A stretch of 64,000 nucleotides of DNA, from the NCBI RefSeq assembly GCF_019469205.1, contig NZ_CP048265.1, positions 558,001 through 622,000 on the forward strand. Direction: 5' to 3'. Below the pieces are notes generated by a model, which saw nothing but the letters and a program-made list of their open reading frames with translations, had not been told where the DNA came from and searched no databases. Of this stretch, positions 36,641-45,954 are shown piece after piece (within the stretch, counting starts at the first letter, position 1; each line of letters begins with the position of its first letter). The translations under genes and the position numbers were made by a program. Source of the DNA: Gilliamella sp. ESL0405. GTDB lineage: Bacteria > Pseudomonadota > Gammaproteobacteria > Enterobacterales > Orbaceae.

Positions 36641-37822
36641 TTAGCTAAAAAAAGCACGCTTTATGGCGTATTCTACGCCACGAATTTCAGCTAATCCTCT
36701 TAAGCGTCCAATGCCGGAATAACCCGGATTGGTTTTTTTCTTAAGGTCATCTAACATTTGGTGACCATGATCGGGGCGAACAGGAATCGGGCGTTTAATG
36801 CCTGCTTGTTTGCGTCGCTCCTCTTCAGTAACAAGTGCTTTGATAACCGCATACATATCCACATCACCGGCTAAATGGTCACCTTCGTGGAACGATAACG
36901 GGTTATCTTCACGTACGGTTGCACGTAAATGGATAAAGTGGATACGGTCAGCAAACTTTTCTGCCATGGTGGCTAAATCGTTATCACTGCGCACGCCATA
37001 AGAGCCGGTACAGAAACAAAAACCGTTGTGAATGCTATCGACGGTATCTTTTATCCATTGCATATCTTCAATGGTTGAAACAATACGGGGTAGACCTAAA
37101 ATGGGGCGAGGGGGATCATCGGGGTGAACAGTTAATACTACGCCCACTTCTTGCGCTACCGGCACAATCGCTTTTAAAAAATAAGCATAATTTTCACGCA
37201 GTTTTTGTTTATCAATACCATCATAAGTAGCAAGGTGGGCACGGAACTGATCAAGTGAATACCCTTCTTCGGCGCCCGGTAAGCCTGCAATAATATTGGC
37301 GACTAATTTATCTTTATCCGCTTGGGTCATTTGCTCAAAATAGTTTTTGGCGGCAATGACGTCTTGCGCCGAGTAATCCTGCTCGGCGTTAGGGCGCTTT
37401 AATAGATGAATATCAAACGCCGCAAAAGCGATTTGGTCAAAACGCAGCGCTTTTGATCCGTCTGGCAATTGGTAAGCAAGGTCAGTACGTGTCCAGTCTA
37501 AAACCGGCATAAAATTGTAACAAACTGTATCAATGCCGCATGCGGCTAAGTTGCGAATTGATTGTTGATAATTTGCGATGTGCTTAGCAACGTCACCTGA
37601 GTGGGTTTTAATCTCTTCATGTACAGGAATACTTTCAACTACAGACCAAATTAAGCCTTTTTCTTCAATGAGTTTTTTCCGTTTTTCGATCTCCTCAACT
37701 GTCCATACCTCACCATTTGGAATATGGTGCAAAGCTGTCACAATTCCTGTTGCTCCAGCTTGTCTGATATCGTCTAGTGATACGGGGTCATTTGGGCCAA
37801 ACCAACGCATTGTTTGTTCCAT
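36641..37822 (-). CDS. uxuA: Mannonate dehydratase
   Basis: This 393-residue enzyme dehydrates D-mannonate to 2-keto-3-deoxygluconate. It matches E. coli UxuA throughout: [18 protein letters not shown] at the start, [17 protein letters not shown] around the metal-binding histidine, [13 protein letters not shown] and [12 protein letters not shown] near the end. ATG 37822 ([10 protein letters not shown]) is preceded by GAGGAG; an upstream ATG adds five residues. It is transcribed after uxuR with a 80-base gap. Confidence 0.97.
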   Translation of the reverse strand: MEQTMRWFGPNDPVSLDDIRQAGATGIVTALHHIPNGEVWTVEEIEKRKKLIEEKGLIWSVVESIPVHEEIKTHSGDVAKHIANYQQSIRNLAACGIDTVCYNFMPVLDWTRTDLAYQLPDGSKALRFDQIAFAAFDIHLLKRPNAEQDYSAQDVIAAKNYFEQMTQADKDKLVANIIAGLPGAEEGYSLDQFRAHLATYDGIDKQKLRENYAYFLKAIVPVAQEVGVVLTVHPDDPPRPILGLPRIVSTIEDMQWIKDTVDSIHNGFCFCTGSYGVRSDNDLATMAEKFADRIHFIHLRATVREDNPLSFHEGDHLAGDVDMYAVIKALVTEEERRKQAGIKRPIPVRPDHGHQMLDDLKKKTNPGYSGIGRLRGLAEIRGVEYAIKRAFFS

Positions 37823-37902
37823 ATAAAATCTCCTCAATGATTTTTATTTTTTCAAATTTTCCTCAGTGAAAGAAACCGAAAACAATGCGCATTTTATATT
37901 AT

Positions 37903-38664
37903 CTATTGGTTAACAATTGTCACCGGTATAGAGTCAAATAAATAACCATCAAAATTAGGATCTTCACTATCAGAAACGGTCATTAATGTTTGTTTAACAT
38001 TTTCCAAATGTTGCCACATCGCATGGCGAGCAGCCATGGCATCTTTTACCTGTAAGGCTTGCAGAATTTTTTCATGATCATAAAGCCATTTTTTGCGATA
38101 ACTATGATCAGTGATTCGGCTATGTAACTGGTCCCACATTTTACTGGCGTAACGTTTTTGCCATAGATCATTCAATAAGCCTTCAAGTATTGAGTTTTTG
38201 GTCGCTTTAGCTATGGCAATATGGAACATTTCATCAGCACTGTAATCATCTAAAATGCCTTGTTCTAATATTTTTCTTTCTTGTTCCAGTATCGCTCGAA
38301 GTTCGACAATATCTGACTTGACTATTTGTGAAGCCGCAAAAGCAGCAATATTGCTTTCAATTAATTGTCTGGCTTGTAACAATTCAAACGGGCCATAATC
38401 TTCTTCTTCCAGTTTTTTATCTTTTTCTGATAATTCATCATCCGGTAAACCAATTACATACACGCCAGAACCTTTTTTAACGGTCACTAAATTTTCCAGT
38501 TCAAGCATAATGAGCGCTTCGCGGACAACTGTTCGACTAACATTGAATGTTTCAGCAATATCTCGTTCAGGCGGTAATCGGTCACCAATTTTATAAGTGC
38601 CGCTTTTTAATAATGATTTAAGCTCATTACCAATTTCCCGATATAGCCGATTAACCGTTAGCAT
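37903..38664 (-). CDS. uxuR: UxuR-like transcriptional repressor (GntR family, FCD domain)
   Basis: This 253-residue repressor has a winged helix at about residues 8-70 (GDRLPPERDIAETFNVSRTVVREALIMLELENLV, described here in segments as PPERDIAE and SRTVVREALIML) and a C-terminal FCD sensor domain. GPFELLQARQLIESNIAAFAA and MWQHLENVKQTL match UxuR/ExuR. Its position between uxuA and uxuB with matching operators at 38762-38779 and upstream of exuT shows its likely targets. Inducers in E. coli are fructuronate or tagaturonate. ExuR is a paralogue, so the exact name is slightly uncertain. Confidence 0.9.
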   Translation of the reverse strand: MLTVNRLYREIGNELKSLLKSGTYKIGDRLPPERDIAETFNVSRTVVREALIMLELENLVTVKKGSGVYVIGLPDDELSEKDKKLEEEDYGPFELLQARQLIESNIAAFAASQIVKSDIVELRAILEQERKILEQGILDDYSADEMFHIAIAKATKNSILEGLLNDLWQKRYASKMWDQLHSRITDHSYRKKWLYDHEKILQALQVKDAMAARHAMWQHLENVKQTLMTVSDSEDPNFDGYLFDSIPVTIVNQ

Positions 38665-38761
38665 TAATTATTATCCTCATTCTAATCTCTTGTTTAATGA
38701 AAATAATTATACGCTACTTATATTGTTTTTAGCCAATAATAATACATTACCGTTTATCGAT

Positions 38762-38779
38762 TAATTGGAATACCAATAT
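38762..38779. promoter_or_regulatory. UxuR-type operator in the uxuR-uxuB divergent region
   Basis: The 18-mer centred on TTGGAATACCAA matches the UxuR/ExuR consensus at 15 of 18 positions. It is 98 bases before uxuR and 160 before uxuB and could control both. Confidence 0.75.
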
Positions 38780-38832
38780 GACGTTGTATTATAGATGTTT
38801 TGCGACTTCTCCCTATAAAATAAACCAAAAAA

Positions 38833-38848
38833 TGTGATTTTAATCACA
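38833..38848. promoter_or_regulatory. CRP-binding site in the uxuR-uxuB divergent region
   Basis: TGTGA-TTTTAA-TCACA matches all ten conserved CRP positions and lies 91 bases before uxuB. Confidence 0.8.
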
Positions 38849-38938
38849 AAAAATAAAAAATAGAGATGAAAAATTTATTAACAAGTGAAAATATGTCTAA
38901 CCAATAAAGTCATTAACCTGTTAAGTGCGGTAAGCAAA

Positions 38939-40414
38939 ATGTTAAATCTAAGCAATCTTCCTCAATCAATCGAACATAAACCTTTATACAACCGGCAAGA
39001 TATGGTCGCCCGTATTGTTCATTTAGGCTTTGGTGCCTTTCATCGAGCGCATCAGGCGCTATTGACTGATCGGTTATTGAATAAAGGTGCTAGCGATTGG
39101 GGAATTTGTGAAGTTAACATTGTGGGGGGCGAAGCGCTTATCAATGATATTCGTCAGCAAGACCATTTATATACCGTACTTGAAAAAGGCGCCACTTCAA
39201 AACAGGCTTTTATTATTGGCAGCGTAAAAGAATCACTGCTAGCACCTATTGACGGGATCGAGGCAATTTTACAAAAAATGGCAGATCCTACCGTTGAGAT
39301 TGTCTCTTTAACCGTAACCGAAAAAGGCTACTGTATGCTACCCGGCGGGGTGGGGCTTGATTTAAATAATCCTTTAATTAAAGCCGATTTAGCTAATCCC
39401 TCACAACCTTGTTCGGCACCGGGTGTGATTGTTGAAGCGTTGTATCGAAGGATGCAACGTGGGGTTTCATCCTTCACCGCCATGTCTTGTGACAACATGC
39501 CGGAAAATGGTTTAGTGCTTAAAAAAGCCATATTGGGTTTAGCCAATGCGCGCGATCCTAGTTTAGCTAAATGGATTGAAAATAACACCACTTTTCCATG
39601 CACTATGGTTGATCGTATCGTGCCTGCTGCTACGCTTGATACATTAAATGAGATTCAAGATAGCCTAGGCGGCATGTTTGACCCTTGCGGTATTGCCTGT
39701 GAGCCATTTATACAATGGGTTATAGAAGACAATTTTGTGACGAATCGACCCAATTGGGATGAAGTTGGCGCCGAATTTGTTGATGATGTTGTGCCGTATG
39801 AAGAGATGAAACTTAGAATGTTAAACGGTAGCCACTCTTTTCTGGCTTATTTGGGGTATTTAGCCGGTTATGAGCATATCAATGATTGTATGAATGATGC
39901 CAACTACAAAAATGCCACGTTAAATCTCATGATGCAACAACAAGCGCCAACGCTTCATGTTCCAGACCATGTCGATTTAACCCAATATGCCAATAAACTG
40001 ATTGAGAGATTCAGCAATCCAGCCCTTAAACATCGAACTTGGCAAATTGCGATGGATGGCACACAAAAATTACCGCAACGTATGCTTGATTCCATTCGTT
40101 GGCATATTAAGCATAACTCTGATTTTTCATTACTTGCATTAGGTGTGGCGGGTTGGATGCGTTATGTGGGCGCAATAGATGATAATCATCATAAAATTGA
40201 AGTTTGTGATCCCATGTTAGAACAAATAGCGGCATTAGTTGGCGCAAGTAAAGACGGGGTTGAACGGGTCGAGGCGTTACTTAGCTTAAAAGCGGTATTT
40301 AATACCGATCTACCAAATAACCCTTTATTTAAACAAAAAGTGATTGAACATTATCTGACTTTAATGCAAAAAGGCGCTAAACAGACGATTAAAGAGCTTG
40401 CAATCGCGTTTTAG
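38939..40414 (+). CDS. uxuB: Fructuronate reductase (mannonate oxidoreductase)
   Basis: This 491-residue mannitol-dehydrogenase-family enzyme reduces D-fructuronate to D-mannonate with NADH, just before UxuA. Typical features are RIVHLGFGAFHRAHQA for the cofactor, CDNMPENG, TFPCTMVDRIVPAATLDTL and KLRMLNGSHSFLAYLGYLAG with the catalytic region. ATG 38939 fits the family; an upstream start at 38885 would add 18 residues. It is a distant paralogue of uxaB at 721-2160. CRP and UxuR sites are upstream; GH31 follows after 195 bases. Confidence 0.95.
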   Translation: MLNLSNLPQSIEHKPLYNRQDMVARIVHLGFGAFHRAHQALLTDRLLNKGASDWGICEVNIVGGEALINDIRQQDHLYTVLEKGATSKQAFIIGSVKESLLAPIDGIEAILQKMADPTVEIVSLTVTEKGYCMLPGGVGLDLNNPLIKADLANPSQPCSAPGVIVEALYRRMQRGVSSFTAMSCDNMPENGLVLKKAILGLANARDPSLAKWIENNTTFPCTMVDRIVPAATLDTLNEIQDSLGGMFDPCGIACEPFIQWVIEDNFVTNRPNWDEVGAEFVDDVVPYEEMKLRMLNGSHSFLAYLGYLAGYEHINDCMNDANYKNATLNLMMQQQAPTLHVPDHVDLTQYANKLIERFSNPALKHRTWQIAMDGTQKLPQRMLDSIRWHIKHNSDFSLLALGVAGWMRYVGAIDDNHHKIEVCDPMLEQIAALVGASKDGVERVEALLSLKAVFNTDLPNNPLFKQKVIEHYLTLMQKGAKQTIKELAIAF

Positions 40415-40609
40415 TTCTAACAGCTTGTCACTAAACGTGTTTTGACAATGCATGATTGGCAAAAAGTGACCACTATTTTTTGCCACTGTAAAATATAAAT
40501 AGAATAAAAATAATCTAGATAATAGAGATGATATATAGGAAAGATATTTGATTTCGGTAGGCCGTGACTAAATATTTTGCCAAAGTAGATACTGATTTTG
40601 AGGTTATCG

Positions 40610-42985
40610 ATGAAAACATTAAAAAAATGGAAGTTTAAACAGCAACAACATAACTGCATTGAGCTATTAATTGATGATAAATACCATTTTTGCTTATACG
40701 TGTTGGAACAAAAACTGTTTCGAGTGTTAATCAAACGTCATGATAGTTTATCATTAGACCGAACGTGGAGTATCGCACCAAATAAAGATGTACCGCTAGA
40801 AGGGCGTGATAGATTAAGTACTGAGGGATTTTCTTTACCTCATTACCAATTAACTCAAAATGATAACCAACTGATTGTCAGTACCGAACAATTACGCGTT
40901 ACCGTAAATCAACCACTTTCGCTTACGTGGGAGTACAAAGATCAAGAAGGGCAATGGCAACTGTTGGTCGAGGATCGAAGTACCAGCGCTTACTTAATTA
41001 ATCCACATGGTGATGGTATTGCGCATTATCAGCGCAGATATCAAGATGAACACTACTACGGATTGGGTGATAAAGCCGGTGATCTGAATCGTGCCGGCCG
41101 GCGATTTGAGATGCGAAATCTTGATGCTATGGGTTACAATGCCAAACATACCGATCCGCTATATAAACATATTCCTTTTACTATCACGCATCGTAATAAT
41201 GTCAGCTTTGGACTGTTTTACGATAATTTAAGCAGTTGTTGGATCGATCTGGGTACTGAGCATGATAACTATCATCTTCCTTATCGTCGTTATCAGGCTG
41301 AAGCGGGCGATATTGATTATTACTTCTTTGTCGGTCCTAAAATTATTGATGTGACCAAATCATTTGTCCAATTGACCGGCAAAACCTTTTTTGGCCCTAA
41401 ATGGAGTTTAGGTTACAGTGGCTCTACCATGTTTTATACCGATGCCCCCGATGCCCAACAACAGATGCAACATTTTATTGATTTATGTAAAGAACATGGT
41501 ATTGCCTGTGATTCATTTCAATTATCTTCCGGTTATACCTCTATCAATGGCAAGCGGTATGTATTTAATTGGAACTACGATAAGTTCCCCGATCCTAAAG
41601 CTTTTACCCAATCTTATCATGAAGCTGGGCTAAAAATAGCGGCGAATATTAAGCCGTGCCTGTTACAAGATCACCCCAAATATCAGCAAGTGGCTGAACA
41701 AGGTCTATTTATTAAAGATTCGGAAAGTGATGATCCGGAACGTTCTATGTTTTGGGATGATGAAGGGTCGCATTTAGATATGACCAATCCAAAAACCTAT
41801 AATTGGTGGAAGCAAAATGTCACAACACAGCTTCTTGAAATGGGCATTGATGCTACATGGAATGATAATAATGAATTTGAAATATGGGATAATCAGGCAC
41901 GTTGTCATGGTTTTGGAAAAGAAATTGCCATTAAGCATATTCGCCCGGTGATGCCATTACTAATGTGCCGTGCGTCGCTCGAAGCGCAACAAAGTTTTAA
42001 TCCAAATATTCGTCCTTATTTAATTTCTCGTTCTGGCTGCGCCGGTATTCAACGTTATGTTCAAACCTGGTCTGGCGATAATCGAACTAGCTGGCAAACC
42101 CTTAAATACAATATTCGAATGGGATTAGGGATGAGTTTGTCCGGTCTTTATAATGTGGGGCATGATGTTGGGGGCTTTTCGGGCGATAAACCGGAGCCAG
42201 AGCTTTTTGTCCGTTGGGTACAAAATGGGATTATGCATCCTCGTTTTACCATTCATTCGTGGAATGATGATCATACCGTCAATGAACCATGGATGTATCC
42301 CCATGTCACGCCAATTATTCGTCAAATGATATGTCTTCGTTATCAATTATTGCCGTATTTTTACAACTTGCTCTGGCAAGCGCATTGCAATGATGAACCG
42401 ATGTTAAGACCGACCTTTTTAGACCATGAGCATGATAAGAATACCTTTGCTGAAACTGATGATTTTATGATTGGTCAATATTTGCTTGTGGCTAATGTGG
42501 TAGAACCGAATCAACGTGAGCGAGAGGTTTATCTGCCTGATAATCAAACGGGTTGGTACTGTTTTTATTCTCATCAATGGTTTGCCGGTAAACAATCCAT
42601 TACATTATCTGCACCATTGGAGTCTTTTCCGTTATTAGTTAAAGCCGGATCAATTATTCCGACATCTAACCGTATGGCTTATGTTGATCATAAGCTGGAT
42701 GATTATCGGGAATTTAACGTTTTTCCTGCTAAAGGTGTAAATGCAACAAGCGGTAGCTTTTTCGAAGATGATGGTGAAAGTTATGCTTATCAAGACGGCA
42801 AAGGGCTGTGGATTGAATGGCAATTAAATTCAACTAATGAAAGGATTGATCTGCATTTGCAAGCTAAAGGTGAATATCAACCAGCCTGGCAAGAACTCGT
42901 TATCAGCTTGCCAAAAGGTGAAACAAGAGCGCTTTATATCAACAATCAACCTGCGCATAAAGTTCAGCTAAAAGCTATAAAATAG
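40610..42985 (+). CDS. Glycoside hydrolase family 31 (alpha-glucosidase type), intracellular
   Basis: About 791 residues, no signal peptide, GH31 architecture: N-terminal beta domain, (beta/alpha)8 barrel and C-terminal beta domains. The nucleophile is Asp419 in TWNDNNEFE and the acid/base is Asp490 in TWSGDNRTSW; GHDVGGFSGD and SRSGCAGIQRY also match the family. ATG 40610 has TGAGG at six bases. Known GH31 activities include alpha-glucosidase, alpha-1,3-glucosidase, alpha-xylosidase and alpha-galactosidase; I cannot choose from sequence. Linkage to uxuB suggests a uronate-containing or alpha-glucosyl plant oligosaccharide, but the 195-base gap leaves room for its own promoter. Confidence 0.85.
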   Translation: MKTLKKWKFKQQQHNCIELLIDDKYHFCLYVLEQKLFRVLIKRHDSLSLDRTWSIAPNKDVPLEGRDRLSTEGFSLPHYQLTQNDNQLIVSTEQLRVTVNQPLSLTWEYKDQEGQWQLLVEDRSTSAYLINPHGDGIAHYQRRYQDEHYYGLGDKAGDLNRAGRRFEMRNLDAMGYNAKHTDPLYKHIPFTITHRNNVSFGLFYDNLSSCWIDLGTEHDNYHLPYRRYQAEAGDIDYYFFVGPKIIDVTKSFVQLTGKTFFGPKWSLGYSGSTMFYTDAPDAQQQMQHFIDLCKEHGIACDSFQLSSGYTSINGKRYVFNWNYDKFPDPKAFTQSYHEAGLKIAANIKPCLLQDHPKYQQVAEQGLFIKDSESDDPERSMFWDDEGSHLDMTNPKTYNWWKQNVTTQLLEMGIDATWNDNNEFEIWDNQARCHGFGKEIAIKHIRPVMPLLMCRASLEAQQSFNPNIRPYLISRSGCAGIQRYVQTWSGDNRTSWQTLKYNIRMGLGMSLSGLYNVGHDVGGFSGDKPEPELFVRWVQNGIMHPRFTIHSWNDDHTVNEPWMYPHVTPIIRQMICLRYQLLPYFYNLLWQAHCNDEPMLRPTFLDHEHDKNTFAETDDFMIGQYLLVANVVEPNQREREVYLPDNQTGWYCFYSHQWFAGKQSITLSAPLESFPLLVKAGSIIPTSNRMAYVDHKLDDYREFNVFPAKGVNATSGSFFEDDGESYAYQDGKGLWIEWQLNSTNERIDLHLQAKGEYQPAWQELVISLPKGETRALYINNQPAHKVQLKAIK

Positions 42986-42998
42986 TTAACTTCCTATA

Positions 42999-43041
42999 TA
43001 TTTTACAGCGCAGTATTTTTTGTGCTGTAAAATATTTTTTT
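42999..43041 (+). terminator. Rho-independent terminator after GH31 gene
   Basis: TATTTTACAGC (42999-43009) pairs with GCTGTAAAATA (43024-43034), followed by a run of seven T. The region 43042-43463 beyond it holds no gene I can support; it is AT-rich and likely includes the promoter of the next gene. Confidence 0.85.
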
Positions 43042-43463
43042 GTCGTCTTTTTCTGTTTATCAAGCTTCATTATCGAACGATATTAAAACCAATATAATGC
43101 TATTCACTTCCAGCAGTTTTATATCATATTATGGCTAATTTGTTGCAATAACGCATTGTTTTTAGACTATTTATCAGAGAAAATAGGGCGCTTAGCGATT
43201 TATCAGTTGATAAGGATAGTTATCGTTAATAACCAATAGCTTATTGGCAAATATTAATCTTTATCTGTCTTTTTTCTGTGATTGATTAAGCCCTATTGGG
43301 GCGGTCAATGTTAAAATCACAATAAATTCATAATAAATTGTAAATAGCACTTTTAAACAGGACAATTAAAAATAAATAGGGTAAATTATTCTCAATTAAG
43401 TCGTACATTTTTTTGCAATAATAAGTTTATTAATTTTTTTAGAAGTAAGGGTAAACATCAATC

Positions 43464-43925
43464 ATGCGATGCAATGAACCGCAAATGTTAACGTCTATTT
43501 TATCTGAAGGTACTTTACTCTCTCAGATCAAAGAACGCACATTTGCATTAGGTAAATTGGCTCAAGTTATCGATGAATTACTTCCTTCATTATTTAAGCA
43601 ACATTATCGAATAGCTAATTACCGTCAAGGTGTGCTGGTACTTGAGGTGAGTTCAGCAAGTTGGTTAACTCGACTTAAATATGAACAAAGTAATTTATTA
43701 TCCGGCATCCGTAGTAAGATTTTACCGTCTTTATCATCAATTCAATATAAGATTAATCCGGATATTTGTTCTGAAACATCACCTGTAATTGAGTGCTCGA
43801 AAAAAAATCATAGCAAAACAAGTACATTGACAGTAGCAAGTGCAACCTATTTGTATGCTATCGCTGAGAAGGCACCAGATAAGCTAAAAAAACAATTGAT
43901 TAAACTTGCTAACCATGCAAAATAA
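43464..43925 (+). CDS. DUF721/DciA-like protein (possible replicative helicase loader)
   Basis: The 153-residue protein has a DUF721-type N-terminal domain (about residues 20-95): LAQVIDELLPSLFKQHYRIANYRQGVLVLEVSSASWLTRLKYEQ region, of which LVLEVSSASWLTRL is the most conserved, with a basic, disordered C-terminal half. DUF721 proteins include DciA, which loads DnaB in most bacteria; in E. coli the role is taken by DnaC. Its position beside zapG-degQ is not informative. Function is inferred from the domain. Confidence 0.7.
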   Translation: MRCNEPQMLTSILSEGTLLSQIKERTFALGKLAQVIDELLPSLFKQHYRIANYRQGVLVLEVSSASWLTRLKYEQSNLLSGIRSKILPSLSSIQYKINPDICSETSPVIECSKKNHSKTSTLTVASATYLYAIAEKAPDKLKKQLIKLANHAK

Positions 43926-43978
43926 TTTAAAAAAATAGACTTTATAACTAAATAACGCGAAGATACAAGGAGTGCAAT

Positions 43979-44383
43979 ATGGACAAAGATATGATGACAT
44001 ACTTAGCCATTGGTTTGGTGATTGGCTTTGTTATCGGTATAATTTTCATGAACGTTATTAGTCCGAAAGGGCGTAAATATGCCAAAGCAAAACGAGAATT
44101 AGAACAAACTCAAGAAGAGCTTGCCACTCAAAAACAGATGATCGTCAAACACTTTTCCCACAGTGCTGAAATTTTAGATAACATGGCAAAAGAGTTCCGT
44201 CGCCTTTATCAACACATGGCGGAGAATTCCGGTAAATTTATCTCAAGTGAAGATATGCCTAAAATAGAACTCGATACCCAAAATGATTCAAATATTCATA
44301 ACGAGTTAACCTTAGAAAAACAACCAAAAGACTATTCGGATAACCCTTCGGGTCTATTCAAAGCTGACGATATCAAATCCTAG
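43979..44383 (+). CDS. zapG: ZapG (YhcB), DUF1043 envelope/division protein
   Basis: A 134-residue membrane protein with one N-terminal helix (residues 7-27, LAIGLVIGFVIGIIFMN), then a coiled coil (KRELEQTQEELATQKQMIVKHF) and an acidic tail. E. coli YhcB/ZapG connects cell division with envelope growth. The order zapG-degQ-degS is the same as in E. coli (yhcB-degQ-degS). AAGGAG precedes the ATG. Confidence 0.92.
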   Translation: MDKDMMTYLAIGLVIGFVIGIIFMNVISPKGRKYAKAKRELEQTQEELATQKQMIVKHFSHSAEILDNMAKEFRRLYQHMAENSGKFISSEDMPKIELDTQNDSNIHNELTLEKQPKDYSDNPSGLFKADDIKS

Positions 44384-44398
44384 GTAATAAAATCCTTT

Positions 44399-44418
44399 TT
44401 GCCAGAGCGATCTGGCAA
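44399..44418. other. Intercistronic hairpin between zapG and degQ
   Basis: TTGCCAGA-GCGA-TCTGGCAA is a perfect 8-bp stem closed by a GCGA tetraloop of the stable GNRA class. It is not followed by a T run, so mRNA stabilisation or partial attenuation before degQ is more likely than termination. Confidence 0.5.
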
Positions 44419-44465
44419 TATATATAACAATAAGTACTATTTTTTTAAGATGAGAGAGCTTTACA

Positions 44466-45839
44466 ATGAATGATTCTTTACTAAAACCAAAAAAATTATT
44501 AAGTATAATTGCATTAAGCTTAGGAATAGGATTAGCAGCATTACCAAATGCTTATGCTAATTTACCTCCATTATCAAATAGTGATAATAGCCAATTACCG
44601 ACATTAGCACCGATGTTAGAAACGGTGTTACCTTCAGTTGTCAGTATTAAGGTTGAAGGCACAGCTGAAATGCAAACTAATATGCCGGAAGAGTTCAGAC
44701 GATTTTTTGGCTATCCTGATAGTCAATCAAGATCATTCACAGGTCAAGGCTCGGGCGTCATTATTGATGCTGAGAAAGGGTATGTGGTAACAAATAACCA
44801 TGTTATTGATAATGCTGATGAAATCACCGTAATATTAAATGACGGCCGTGAATATAAAGCAAAACTCATTGGTAAAGATCCGCAAAGTGATATCGCTTTA
44901 TTGAAAATAGATGATGCCAAAAAATTAGTTGCTATAAAATTAGCTGACTCAGACAAATTAAGAGTGGGTGATTATGCTGTTGCTATCGGTAATCCTTTTG
45001 GTATTGGTCAAACAGTTACTTCGGGGATTATTTCTGCGTTAGCACGTAGTGGATTGAATATGAATGGTTTTGAAAACTTTATTCAAACTGACGCATCAAT
45101 CAATCGGGGTAATTCTGGTGGAGCATTAGTCAACTTAAATGGTGAATTAGTTGGGATCAATACTGCAATCATTGCACCGGGCGGTGGTAATGTGGGTATT
45201 GGCTTTGCCATTCCTAGTAATATGGTTAGAAGTTTATCTTCTCAATTAATTGAATATGGTGAAGTTAAACGTGGTGTATTAGGCATAAAAGGTAATGAAT
45301 TGACCTCTGATATTGCTAAAGCATTTGATCTTGAAGTTCAAAAAGGTGCCTTTGTTAGTGAAGTCATTGATGATTCAGCGGCAAAAGAGGCTGGTATCAA
45401 ATCAGGTGACGTTATCATTTCAATGGACGGTAAACCGGTTGATAGTTTTGCTGAGTTACGTGCCAAAATTGCCACTACCGGCGCCGGACGTACGGTGAAA
45501 TTAGGACTGATTCGTGATGGTAAAGAAATGTCGGTTGATGTGAAATTGAAACAAAGCGATGAGTCTACAACTGAAGCCAAATCACTTCACCCAGCGCTTG
45601 ACGGAGCGGTTTTCACTAATGGTGAAGTTAAGGGGCGTAAAGGCGTTATCATCGAAAGTATCGCGAAAAACTCTCCGGCATCGCGCTTAAGTTTAAAAGA
45701 AGGTGATCTCATTTTTGGCGTGAATAAAGAGCGTGTGAATAATATTGCTGACTTACGTAAAATTATTGACAGTAAACCTTCTGCAATTGCTTTAAACATA
45801 GTACGAGGCGACAGCCAACTTTATCTCATCTTACGCTAA
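44466..45839 (+). CDS. degQ: Periplasmic serine protease/chaperone DegQ (Do family)
   Basis: This 457-residue protein has a signal peptide (residues 1-31, ending AYA), a trypsin-like domain with the triad His (VVTNNHVID), Asp (DIALLKID) and Ser (GNSGGALVN), and two PDZ domains. Length and the lack of a long Q-linker fit DegQ better than DegP. It degrades or refolds misfolded envelope proteins. It has GAGAG before the ATG and is followed by degS after a hairpin at 45858-45884. Confidence 0.93.
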   Translation: MNDSLLKPKKLLSIIALSLGIGLAALPNAYANLPPLSNSDNSQLPTLAPMLETVLPSVVSIKVEGTAEMQTNMPEEFRRFFGYPDSQSRSFTGQGSGVIIDAEKGYVVTNNHVIDNADEITVILNDGREYKAKLIGKDPQSDIALLKIDDAKKLVAIKLADSDKLRVGDYAVAIGNPFGIGQTVTSGIISALARSGLNMNGFENFIQTDASINRGNSGGALVNLNGELVGINTAIIAPGGGNVGIGFAIPSNMVRSLSSQLIEYGEVKRGVLGIKGNELTSDIAKAFDLEVQKGAFVSEVIDDSAAKEAGIKSGDVIISMDGKPVDSFAELRAKIATTGAGRTVKLGLIRDGKEMSVDVKLKQSDESTTEAKSLHPALDGAVFTNGEVKGRKGVIIESIAKNSPASRLSLKEGDLIFGVNKERVNNIADLRKIIDSKPSAIALNIVRGDSQLYLILR

Positions 45840-45857
45840 CTTAACCTGTTGGCTTAA

Positions 45858-45884
45858 TTTCGTCGATGCTATGCATCGACGAAA
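45858..45884. other. Strong hairpin between degQ and degS
   Basis: TTTCGTCGATGC (45858-45869), loop TAT, GCATCGACGAAA (45873-45884): a perfect 12-bp stem. It lacks a T run on either strand. It may be a processing or stability element, or a leader structure for degS. Confidence 0.55.
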
Positions 45885-45954
45885 ACATCAATGTTATCCC
45901 GCTGTTAGATATGATAGAATCATATCAACCTTCATCATTTTCATAGTGATAATT

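Noticed and set aside
43042-43463. Possible small RNA or tRNA gene in the 420-base gap
   Set aside because: No tRNA-like TTCGAATC loop, no strong hairpin and no terminator other than that of the GH31 gene was seen.
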